9,325 nt of DNA from an uncultured Porphyromonadaceae bacterium (lineage in GTDB: Bacteria > Bacteroidota > Bacteroidia > Bacteroidales > Muribaculaceae): positions 1 to 9,325 of the forward strand of contig CAMWXO010000050.1 of NCBI GenBank assembly GCA_947178245.1. The letters are read 5' to 3'. Numbering within the stretch: position 1 is the first letter of the stretch; every line of letters begins with the position of its first letter. Of the stretch, positions 1-5,462 are shown piece after piece. The notes beneath the pieces were generated by a model that saw only the letters and a program-made list of their open reading frames with translations, ran no database searches and was not told the DNA's origin. Made by a program: the position numbers and the translations under genes.

Positions 1-46
1 GGATATAATAAAAGCGGTGGAAGATGCAAGAGCTAAACAGATATGA
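1..46 (+). CDS. 3' end of an upstream gene (partial)
   Basis: Reading from base 2, the frame gives a short charged helical tail (DIIKAVEDARAKQI) and stops at TGA 44-46, overlapping the next start by 23 nt. Frame 1 is also open, to TAA 34-36, but gives a less protein-like tail. DUF3037 genes are often preceded by a HipA-like kinase gene, so this could be the end of such a gene. That identity is inference from family context; only 14 codons are visible. Confidence 0.35.
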   Translation, partial: DIIKAVEDARAKQI

Positions 47-407
47 ATTTGCCGTAGTGAGGTTTGTTCCCCGCGTGGAGCGTGAGGAATTCGTGAATGT
101 AGGGCTTGCAATGATGTGCAAGCGAAAGCGCTGGCTGAAAGTGGAAATAAAGCTGCCCGAGGAGCTGCTCCACGTCTTCGCTCCCGGTTTTGACCTCACA
201 TTGCTGAAGAAACAGCTTCAGGCGCTGACCGACATAGCCGCAGGCTCGGGAAGCGCCGGCCCGGTGGCCCTCTATCCGGTGGAGGAAAGATTCAGGTGGA
301 TATCGGCAGTGAAAAGCAGCGTTATCCAGACTTCACGTCCCCATCCCGGGCTATGCGCCGATCTGGAGGAGACTTTCGATCGCCTGTTCTCTGAACTTGT
401 ATCTTGA
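24..407 (+). CDS. DUF3037 family protein
   Basis: A 127-residue cytoplasmic protein with no signal peptide or membrane segment. The N-terminus (YEFAVVRFVPRVEREEFVN followed by VGLAMMC) is the typical opening of DUF3037 proteins, and the length fits the family. A conserved RF-W pair lies near residues 90-93. The molecular function is unknown. In many bacteria the gene sits directly after a HipA-like kinase gene and overlaps it, which matches the short overlap seen here with an upstream reading frame. The ATG at 24 follows a purine-rich stretch (GGTGGAAG) and is the only reasonable start. The gene ends at TGA 405-407, and a terminator hairpin shared with the convergent gene follows 17 nt later. 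Family assignment is from recognition of the sequence; any toxin-antitoxin-like role would be speculation. Confidence 0.78.
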   Translation: MQELNRYEFAVVRFVPRVEREEFVNVGLAMMCKRKRWLKVEIKLPEELLHVFAPGFDLTLLKKQLQALTDIAAGSGSAGPVALYPVEERFRWISAVKSSVIQTSRPHPGLCADLEETFDRLFSELVS

Positions 408-424
408 CAATACCATATACAGCA

Positions 425-460
425 AAAAGATGCGTCCCTGAGAGGGATGCATCTTTTATT
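425..460. terminator. Bidirectional Rho-independent terminator
   Basis: The arms 425-439 and 443-457 pair over 15 positions with one G-U wobble around a GAG loop. The stem starts with an A-run and ends with a T-run, so it can stop transcription from both sides. It sits between the convergent DUF3037 gene and the minus-strand Cys-rich gene. Confidence 0.85.
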
Positions 461-485
461 TTGATTCACAATGTGTGTGATTTTC

Positions 486-1049
486 TTATTTCTTCTGGCC
501 TTTCTGAGCTGCGCGCTCTGCACGCTTCTGCTGCATTTCAGCCTTGTTGGCCTGATACTGCTTGAGCTGGTCAGGAGTTAGAATCTGCTCCACTCCCTTA
601 TCAAACTCCTCGCGCATCTTCTTCATATCCTCGCGGTTTCTTGACTTAGCCTCCTTAGCGTCAGCCTTTGCCTTAGCTTTGGCATCTTTAGCAGCAGCGC
701 TACGTTGAGCTCTGAGATCATCAAGTTTCTTCTGCTGGTCGGCGCTGAGGGTAATGCCTTTGAACATCGGATTGTCGCCACGACGCATACCGTCTCTGTG
801 GCCGGCCCCTTTCTTGCCGGGCTTTCCGTATTTGCCCTTCATGCCGGCCTTGCCTTTCTTGCCTTTTCCGTCTTTGCAGCATGCAGACTTGTCGTCTTTG
901 CAGCATTCCTTCTTGTCTTTGCTGCACTCCTTACCATTCTTGCAGCATTCAGTCTTTTCCTTTGTTGCGGAAGTATTGTTCTGAGCGTTTACTGCCGCGG
1001 GGATTGCGAGCGCTGCGGCAAGCGCGAGGGTCATAAATATCTTCTTCAT
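486..1049 (-). CDS. Secreted Cys/Lys-rich protein with collagen-like linker and Spy/CpxP-like domain
   Basis: A 187-residue protein with a clear signal peptide (MKKIFMTLALAAALAIP, cut probably after VNA at residue 22). Three blocks follow. Residues 30-59 hold seven cysteines in Lys/Asp-rich repeats: C35, C42 and C49 are seven apart, as are C50 and C57, and CC pairs occur at 35-36, 49-50 and 57-58. Residues 63-83 are seven consecutive Gly-X-Y triplets, mostly with Lys at X. Residues 98-172 are helical and carry two LTxxQ-type motifs (LSADQ 101-105 and LTPDQ 157-161), the hallmark of Spy/CpxP-like periplasmic stress proteins. An Ala/Lys-rich helix lies between the motifs and the C-terminus is Lys/Gln/Ala rich. 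Cys-block similarity to the protein at 2641-3075 is very strong. The cysteines suggest binding of thiophilic metal or a redox role, and the C-terminal region suggests chaperone or sensor activity. Both are inference. No good promoter box was seen upstream. Confidence 0.85.
   Translation of the reverse strand: MKKIFMTLALAAALAIPAAVNAQNNTSATKEKTECCKNGKECSKDKKECCKDDKSACCKDGKGKKGKAGMKGKYGKPGKKGAGHRDGMRRGDNPMFKGITLSADQQKKLDDLRAQRSAAAKDAKAKAKADAKEAKSRNREDMKKMREEFDKGVEQILTPDQLKQYQANKAEMQQKRAERAAQKGQKK
801..863 (-). repeat. Collagen-like Gly-X-Y repeat coding segment
   Basis: Codons 63-83 of the minus-strand gene encode seven uninterrupted G-X-Y triplets (GKK, GKA, GMK, GKY, GKP, GKK, GAG). It is too short for a stable collagen triple helix without help and may be only a basic flexible linker. 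The 3-residue periodicity is exact. Confidence 0.55.
903..956 (-). repeat. 54-bp inverted duplicate, copy 1
   Basis: On the minus strand this encodes residues 32-49 (KTECCKNGKECSKDKKEC). It differs from the plus-strand copy at 2731-2784 by three bases and one residue. The copies point toward each other and lie about 1.8 kb apart. Confidence 0.85.
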
Positions 1050-1205
1050 GTCTTGATTTGTTTTCGTGAATTATTATTGATTTTTTCGATTGGTTACGCT
1101 TCTTTGACCCGGCATTTCGCCATCGGTTTAAAGCTAAACATATTTTTAACTCTTTTTTACAGCATATTGGGAAAGGACTAAATAACGTTAAATGCCTCTC
1201 CGCAA

Positions 1206-1237
1206 ATTGGCAGATTGCAGCGGATTTGATAACTTTG
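1206..1237 (+). promoter_or_regulatory. Bacteroidetes-type promoter of the envelope protein gene
   Basis: The -7 box TAACTTTG (1230-1237) matches TAnnTTTG in full. ATTG at 1206-1209 lies 20 nt upstream, as expected for the -33 TTTG box. The -7 box ends only 4 nt before the ATG at 1242, so transcription would begin at or very near the start codon. Confidence 0.55.
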
Positions 1238-1241
1238 CCGC

Positions 1242-2528
1242 ATGATTCCTAAACGATTCCATATAGAAAGAAAACGGGGAGCCCGCTTCAAGGTGTCACT
1301 GCCGGCTATCGCCATAGTCTTGTGCTTAGCGCTCATACTGCAGGTAACAGCTACGGCATCATCGCCGAGAGTGATCGACGGCGCCACCGGAAAGCCCCTT
1401 AGCGGCATTAAGGTTTTCGACCGCTCCGGGAAGCTGATAGGCACCTGCAGTGCCGACGGCTCCATGCCGACGGCTGACAGCCGGGCATACCCGCTGACAC
1501 TGCGCAGTCTCGGATATGAAGACACCACCATAGCGTCTCCTTCCGACACCTCAATAATAATGATCAAGACTCCCGTGGCATTGCCCGAAGTAAAGGTAGA
1601 CACCCGCCGCCGGCCTATCCTCCATCTGACAGGCTATCTGCGCGAGATTTCCACCCTGGCTTCATCGACAGACACGCTGATGCTTTACAGAGAGAAATGG
1701 GTAGACTTCATGTTGCCCGCGGAAAATGAAAAGAAATTCAGGGCGCGGAATATCCCGAGGATATTGAAAACGAAATCGTATTACAGATTCACTGACGCTT
1801 ACGGACGCGACAGTGTCTCCGACCGGGTAAACCATCACTTCTCGTGGTCTGACTGGATATCCCTGCCCGGGCGTATAGCCTATCCGTCGAAAATCGCCGG
1901 CAGCCGGCAGGGTACCGACACCCTGATGGGAAAATATTCCCCGGCTGAGATATGGCATAAAGAGGGCGACAAAGCCAGGGTATATGTCAATGTGCTGGCC
2001 GATACCATCAAGAGGAAATGGGCACCGCGGCTCGGAGGCTCCACATGGAAAGACCTTGATTTCGAGAGGATGGTGATGGAATACAGCTATTCAGACATCG
2101 ACACGTTTGCCGTGAAGCCCGCTAACATCGACGGGATATCGTGCTATATCGAGTCGATGGGGCGCGGACATGATATGTTTCGGTTCAACCGCAACAACGA
2201 CCTTATATATGTGACCACCTATTTCGACCTCACGATAGCCGACCGGGAATATATCACGGTAAAAGAGGCCCGGCGAAAAGAGCGCGACCCTCTGGCTGCC
2301 ATTGAAGACGGAGTGATGATCTTCCAATCCGATATCATGCCCCGCGACTCCATCATCAGCGAGCTTATAGCGAGAGTGGAGGATATCAACCACGACGAGC
2401 GTCGCCTCGCTATGGAAATAGACACAAGGGTAGGCAACGGGACTATGCCTGAGAGACCCGTATATACAAGGAAGGAGAAATTCATACGCGGCTTGAAACA
2501 CACACTGAGCTTTTTAGGATTCAAATGA
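1242..2528 (+). CDS. Envelope protein with carboxypeptidase-like regulatory domain
   Basis: A 428-residue protein. Residues 1-17 are strongly basic, and about 18-39 form a hydrophobic segment ending in VTATAS, read as a signal peptide or anchor. Residues about 43-118 look like a carboxypeptidase-D regulatory-like beta-sandwich (VIDGATGKPLSGIKVFD, then LRSLGYEDT and a VALPEVKVD exit). The rest is a conserved Bacteroidales region with many aromatic residues, including YYRFTDAYGRDSVSD, NHHFSWSDW, MGKYSPAEIW, NVLADTIKRKW and SMGRGHDMFRFNR. It has no TonB plug or barrel. I recognise the family as one commonly annotated only by its regulatory domain; its function is unknown, and periplasmic or outer-membrane placement is inferred. 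ATG 1242 is chosen because no other Met precedes the hydrophobic segment. It lies between the two Cys/Lys-rich genes, divergent from the first and same-strand with the second. Confidence 0.85.
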   Translation: MIPKRFHIERKRGARFKVSLPAIAIVLCLALILQVTATASSPRVIDGATGKPLSGIKVFDRSGKLIGTCSADGSMPTADSRAYPLTLRSLGYEDTTIASPSDTSIIMIKTPVALPEVKVDTRRRPILHLTGYLREISTLASSTDTLMLYREKWVDFMLPAENEKKFRARNIPRILKTKSYYRFTDAYGRDSVSDRVNHHFSWSDWISLPGRIAYPSKIAGSRQGTDTLMGKYSPAEIWHKEGDKARVYVNVLADTIKRKWAPRLGGSTWKDLDFERMVMEYSYSDIDTFAVKPANIDGISCYIESMGRGHDMFRFNRNNDLIYVTTYFDLTIADREYITVKEARRKERDPLAAIEDGVMIFQSDIMPRDSIISELIARVEDINHDERRLAMEIDTRVGNGTMPERPVYTRKEKFIRGLKHTLSFLGFK

Positions 2529-2556
2529 GCCAGCCGATATCATTTTGATGAACATT

Positions 2557-2599
2557 CCCGAGGTAATTCGACAATATGCGGATAATAAACATCCTCGGG
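2557..2599 (+). other. Inverted repeat upstream of the heptad-Cys gene
   Basis: CCCGAGG (2557-2563) and CCTCGGG (2593-2599) are perfect 7-bp complements around a 29-nt AT-rich loop, 41 nt before ATG 2641. No T-run follows, so it is a poor terminator. It could be an mRNA leader structure, or an operator whose dyad is unusually wide. No convincing TAnnTTTG box was seen in 2529-2640; the nearest is TCATTTTG at 2540-2547, one base off. Confidence 0.3.
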
Positions 2600-2640
2600 C
2601 TACGTTATAAAGAAAATTATCATTCACAACTCAGAGAAGC

Positions 2641-3075
2641 ATGAAGAAATATCTTTTGATCGCCGCCATGGCCATCCTCATGGCTGCAGGCGCACAGGCG
2701 CAGACCGCAACCACCAAGACACAGAAGGCAAAGACGGAATGCTGCAAGAACGGTAAGGAGTGCTGCAAAGACAAGAAGGAATGCTCCAACGCCGGAAAGA
2801 CTTGCGACAAAGCATGCAGCAACGCCAAAAAGGAGTGCGTTAAAGCAGGCCAGGCATGCACCAAGGCAGGAAAAGAGTGTGCCAAGTCAGGAAAGGCCTG
2901 CGCCAAAGCAGCACAGGAATGCACCAAAGCCGAAAAGGCCTGCAGCAAAGACATGAAGGCTTGCGGACAGATTGAAAAAGTCTCCGGCAGCAATAACTCA
3001 TTCGCAAAGGCTAAGAAAGCCAAGGCTGAAGGAAAGAAAGCGAAGGCTGAAAGAAAGGAAACGAAGAAAAATTGA
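2641..3075 (+). CDS. Secreted heptad-cysteine Lys-rich protein
   Basis: A 144-residue protein with a signal peptide (MKKYLLIAAMAILMAAGAQA, cut probably before Q21). The mature part has 14 cysteines at 34, 35, 41, 42, 48, 55, 59, 66, 73, 80, 87, 94, 101 and 108, all within 75 residues. Apart from two CC pairs, they fall exactly seven residues apart, with one 4-residue step between 55 and 59. The repeat unit is roughly x-G/A-K-E/A-C-x-K, so the segment should be a Lys/Ala helix with a Cys stripe on one face. Residues about 121-144 are a Lys/Ala/Glu tail. No His or Trp is present and I recognise no named domain. Possible roles are a periplasmic metallothionein-like sink for thiophilic metals, a thiol buffer, or a disulfide-linked helical bundle; all are inference. 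Copper-storage four-helix proteins also line helices with Cys, but with different spacing. Terminator hairpins follow. Confidence 0.87.
   Translation: MKKYLLIAAMAILMAAGAQAQTATTKTQKAKTECCKNGKECCKDKKECSNAGKTCDKACSNAKKECVKAGQACTKAGKECAKSGKACAKAAQECTKAEKACSKDMKACGQIEKVSGSNNSFAKAKKAKAEGKKAKAERKETKKN
2728..2949 (+). repeat. 21-nt / 7-residue Cys repeat array
   Basis: Four units (residues 30-57), a 4-residue interruption (ACSN, 58-61) and six more units (62-103) follow one another, each ending in the pattern C-x-K or close to it. The DNA is diverged between units while the Cys codon and neighbouring Lys codons stay in phase. This suggests the protein periodicity is what is conserved. Confidence 0.8.
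2731..2784 (+). repeat. 54-bp inverted duplicate, copy 2
   Basis: Encodes residues 31-48 (KTECCKNGKECCKDKKEC). It matches the minus strand of 903-956 at 51 of 54 bases, counted by eye. Confidence 0.85.
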
Positions 3076-3099
3076 AACACCACCATACGCGCACCTCAC

Positions 3100-3128
3100 C
3101 GCGACATCGTCGCCCCGACGGTGTCGCG
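3100..3128 (+). other. GC-rich hairpin after the heptad-Cys gene
   Basis: Arms 3100-3112 and 3116-3128 pair over 13 positions with one G-U wobble and a CCC loop. There is no T-run after it. It may protect the 3' end of the mRNA, or help the terminator just downstream. Confidence 0.6.
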
Positions 3129-3141
3129 TAGCAAACAGATA

Positions 3142-3184
3142 TCACGACGTTCACATCAAAGATGCGCGCGTCGTGACTTTTTTT
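3142..3184 (+). terminator. Rho-independent terminator of the heptad-Cys gene
   Basis: TCACGACG (3142-3149) pairs with CGTCGTGA (3169-3176). An inner CATC-AAA-GATG helix sits at 3154-3164, and T7 lies at 3178-3184. The T-run overlaps the -33 box of the tig promoter. Confidence 0.75.
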
Positions 3185-3213
3185 GGTCATGTCGGTTTTT
3201 TTTGTTAATTTTG
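3182..3213 (+). promoter_or_regulatory. Promoter of the tig-clpP-clpX operon
   Basis: A full match to the Bacteroidetes consensus: TTTG at 3182-3185, 20 nt spacing, then TAATTTTG at 3206-3213. Transcription should start near 3218, giving a leader of about 100 nt before ATG 3318. The leader can fold: TTCCG 3240-3244 with CGGAA 3270-3274, and TTTGTTAT 3275-3282 with ATAACAGA 3287-3294. No known riboswitch was recognised. Confidence 0.8.
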
Positions 3214-3317
3214 CGAAATAAACCCAAAATAACCTCATATTCCGCTGCTCAGCGTTGAAAATACTGGCACGGAATTTGTTATTCAGATAACAGAAATAAA
3301 AAGATACTATCCAAGAA

Positions 3318-4673
3318 ATGAACGTAACGTTTGAAAAAATTGACGAAGTAAACGGTATCATTACCGTTGAGCTTCTTGCGGCTGACTATGCCGACAACGT
3401 GAAGAAAGCCCTGAAGAACATCGCCAAAAACCGTCCTGAACCGGGCTTCCGTCCCGGCAAGACTCCTGCATCGCTGATTCAGAAGAAATATGGTGATGCC
3501 GTGAAATATGATGAGATCAACAAGGCAGCATCAGAAGCCATCTACAATTATATAAAGGAACAGAACCTGCGCGTGCTCGGAAATCCCGTACCCGAGGCCG
3601 ACGAAAAGTTCGACCTTAAAAACGACGACTTCACATTCAAGTTCAAGGTAGGTCTCGCTCCCGAGCTCTCCAATCCCGTAAGCAAAGACCTCAAGGTGCC
3701 CTACTACGACATCGAGGTGACCGACGAATTGGTTGGCGAGCAGGATCTGAACCTGCGCCGCCGCTTCGGCAAGCAGGAATCAGGCGACACCATCGAGAGC
3801 AACGCAGTGGTGAAAGGCATCATCACCGAGCTTGACGAAAACGGCAACGTCAAGGAAGGCGGAGTGGTAGTGGAGAACGGCATCGTGGCTCCCGAGCACT
3901 TCAAGAGCGAAGAGCAGAAGGCTATCTTCGTAGGCAAGAAAGTAGGCGACAGCTTCACTTTCAATCCTGCCGCAACCTGCGACGGCAGCCCTGTGGAGAT
4001 GAGCTCCATGCTCCATATCGACAAAGACGACGTGGATAACCATAAGGGCGACTTCCGCTTCGAGGTGACCGACGCCATCGTGCTGAAGCCCGCTGAACTC
4101 GGACAGGAATATTACGATCAGCTTTTCGGCAAAGACAACGTGAAGAACGAAGAGGAATACAAGGAAGGCGTGAAGAACATGATCAAGGCGCAGCTTGCCA
4201 ATGACAGCGACTTCCGCTTCACCATCGACGCAAAAGACGCCATCATGAAAGCCATAGGTGAGATCACTCTCCCCGACGCAGTGCTCAAAGACTACCTGAT
4301 CCAGGCCAACGAGACCCTCAACGACGAGAACATCGATGAGGAGTATGCCAAGGCGCGTCCGCAGCTCGTATGGCAGCTCGTGAGCGACAAGATAGCTCAG
4401 GATCTCAACGTGGAGGTTACTCCCGAAGACGTGAAGGAGCTCGCAAAGTCGATCGCACGCAACCAGTTCGCGCAGTATGGTATGCCCAACGTGCCTGACG
4501 ACATACTCGACCGCTATGCCGAGGAACTCGCCGGAGGCAAGCAGGGCGACCAGGTGCGCCAGCAGGCATTCGAAAGCAAGCTCTACCATGCCATCAAGAA
4601 TGCGGTGACTCTTGAAGAGAAGACAGTGAGCGTGGAAGACTTCAACAAACTCTTCGCACCGGCCGAAGCATAA
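3318..4673 (+). CDS. tig: Trigger factor
   Basis: A ribosome-associated chaperone that binds nascent chains at the exit tunnel. The protein has 451 residues, close to the roughly 430-450 usual for the family. The N-terminal ribosome-docking domain carries the signature GFRPGKTP at residues 43-50, followed by the SLIQKKYGD helix. A divergent FKBP-like middle region (about 150-245) contains the VGKKVGDSFTFNP strand-turn. The C-terminal substrate-cradle domain is helical and charged, ending in LEEKTVSVEDFNKLF. As in other Bacteroidetes, the FKBP-like region is far from the E. coli sequence, so isomerase activity is uncertain. It is first in an operon with clpP (67 nt later) and clpX, the conserved order in many bacteria. 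Transcription is expected from the promoter at 3182-3213. The start is supported by the typical MNVTFEKIDEVNG opening. Confidence 0.97.
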   Translation: MNVTFEKIDEVNGIITVELLAADYADNVKKALKNIAKNRPEPGFRPGKTPASLIQKKYGDAVKYDEINKAASEAIYNYIKEQNLRVLGNPVPEADEKFDLKNDDFTFKFKVGLAPELSNPVSKDLKVPYYDIEVTDELVGEQDLNLRRRFGKQESGDTIESNAVVKGIITELDENGNVKEGGVVVENGIVAPEHFKSEEQKAIFVGKKVGDSFTFNPAATCDGSPVEMSSMLHIDKDDVDNHKGDFRFEVTDAIVLKPAELGQEYYDQLFGKDNVKNEEEYKEGVKNMIKAQLANDSDFRFTIDAKDAIMKAIGEITLPDAVLKDYLIQANETLNDENIDEEYAKARPQLVWQLVSDKIAQDLNVEVTPEDVKELAKSIARNQFAQYGMPNVPDDILDRYAEELAGGKQGDQVRQQAFESKLYHAIKNAVTLEEKTVSVEDFNKLFAPAEA

Positions 4674-4694
4674 CTTTAACCAACGTTATACCGG

Positions 4695-4722
4695 GCGGCG
4701 GTGCGGAAATCCGCATCGCCGC
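4695..4722 (+). other. Intercistronic hairpin between tig and clpP
   Basis: Arms 4695-4706 and 4711-4722 pair over 12 positions with one G-U wobble and an AAAT loop. The following TTCTGACTT is a weak T-run. It may cause partial termination, or set relative mRNA stability of tig and clpP-clpX. The whole 67-nt gap shows no TAnnTTTG promoter box. Confidence 0.7.
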
Positions 4723-4740
4723 TTCTGACTTCAATACACA

Positions 4741-5448
4741 ATGAATATGACAGATTTTGAAAAATACGCCGTGAAGCATCTCGGCATCAGCAGCAATACG
4801 CTTTCAGGCTATCAGAAAGCAGTGGAAGCCAGGGCCGGAGTGACCGTGCCCCACGCCGACTATATGAATCCCTACATCCTCGAGGAGCGTCAGCTCAACG
4901 TAACTCAGATGGACGTATTCTCACGCCTTATGATGGATCGCATCATCTTCCTCGGCACGCAGGTGACCGACGCGAGCGCCAACATCATCCAGGCCCAGCT
5001 GCTCTATCTTGACTCGGTGGATCCCGACAAAGACATCTCGCTCTACATCAACTCTCCGGGCGGAAGCGTCTATGCAGGCCTCGGAATCTACGACACGATG
5101 CAATACGTGAACAGCGACGTCTCCACCATCTGCACCGGCATGGCAGCCTCGATGGCAGCAGTGCTTCTCGTGGCCGGCGAGAAGGGCAAGCGTTTCGCCC
5201 TCCCCCACAGCCGCGTGATGATCCACCAGCCCATGGGAGGCATCCAGGGTCAGGCTTCCGACATCGAGATCACAGCCCGCGAGATTCTCAAACTCAAGGA
5301 TGAGCTCTACAGAATCATCTCCGAACACAGCGGAATGAGCATGGAGAAAGTGGCTGCCGACAGCGACCGCGACTACTGGATGATTGCTTCCGAAGCCAAG
5401 GAATACGGCATGATCGACCGAATCCTCATCAACGAGAAGAAGAAGTAA
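4741..5448 (+). CDS. clpP: ATP-dependent Clp protease proteolytic subunit
   Basis: Serine peptidase that forms the double-heptamer chamber of ClpXP. All three catalytic residues are visible: Ser137 in GMAASM, His162 in RVMIHQPMGG and Asp211 in SDRDYW. The oxyanion and head strand INSPGGSVYAGLGIYDTM (104-121) and the handle QASDIEITAREILKLK (171-186) are intact. The ILEERQLNVTQMDVFSRLM segment is typical of Bacteroidetes. At 235 residues it is longer than E. coli ClpP (207); the extra length is an N-terminal extension of about 40 residues, partly shared by Bacteroidales homologues, with an extra VEARAGVTVPHA stretch. It may be a propeptide, but the processing site is not visible. An in-frame ATG lies two codons downstream (4747), so the exact start is uncertain by two residues. 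clpX follows after 14 nt. Confidence 0.97.
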   Translation: MNMTDFEKYAVKHLGISSNTLSGYQKAVEARAGVTVPHADYMNPYILEERQLNVTQMDVFSRLMMDRIIFLGTQVTDASANIIQAQLLYLDSVDPDKDISLYINSPGGSVYAGLGIYDTMQYVNSDVSTICTGMAASMAAVLLVAGEKGKRFALPHSRVMIHQPMGGIQGQASDIEITAREILKLKDELYRIISEHSGMSMEKVAADSDRDYWMIASEAKEYGMIDRILINEKKK

Positions 5449-5462
5449 GGGAGGCTCCGGAC

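Noticed and set aside
705..1181. Hydrophobic plus-strand frame opposite the Cys-rich gene
   Set aside because: Antisense of Lys/Ala codons gives Leu/Phe/Ala runs; the minus-strand protein has a real signal peptide and domain structure.
1050..1241. Promoter of the minus-strand Cys-rich gene
   Set aside because: Best match (TAGCTTTA on the minus strand, 1136-1129) lacks the final G and has no -33 partner at the right distance; not strong enough to annotate.
2824..2949. CRISPR or DNA satellite reading of the 21-nt repeats
   Set aside because: Units are diverged in DNA, lack spacers, and the conserved feature is the amino-acid phase of Cys and Lys.
2631..3086. Long minus-strand frame opposite the heptad-Cys gene
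   Set aside because: Its repeats merely mirror the 21-nt periodicity of the plus-strand gene; the plus strand has the signal peptide and a terminator.
3780..4589. 269-codon minus-strand frame inside tig
   Set aside because: Shadow of a highly biased codon usage in tig; Val/Leu/His-rich product with no family resemblance.
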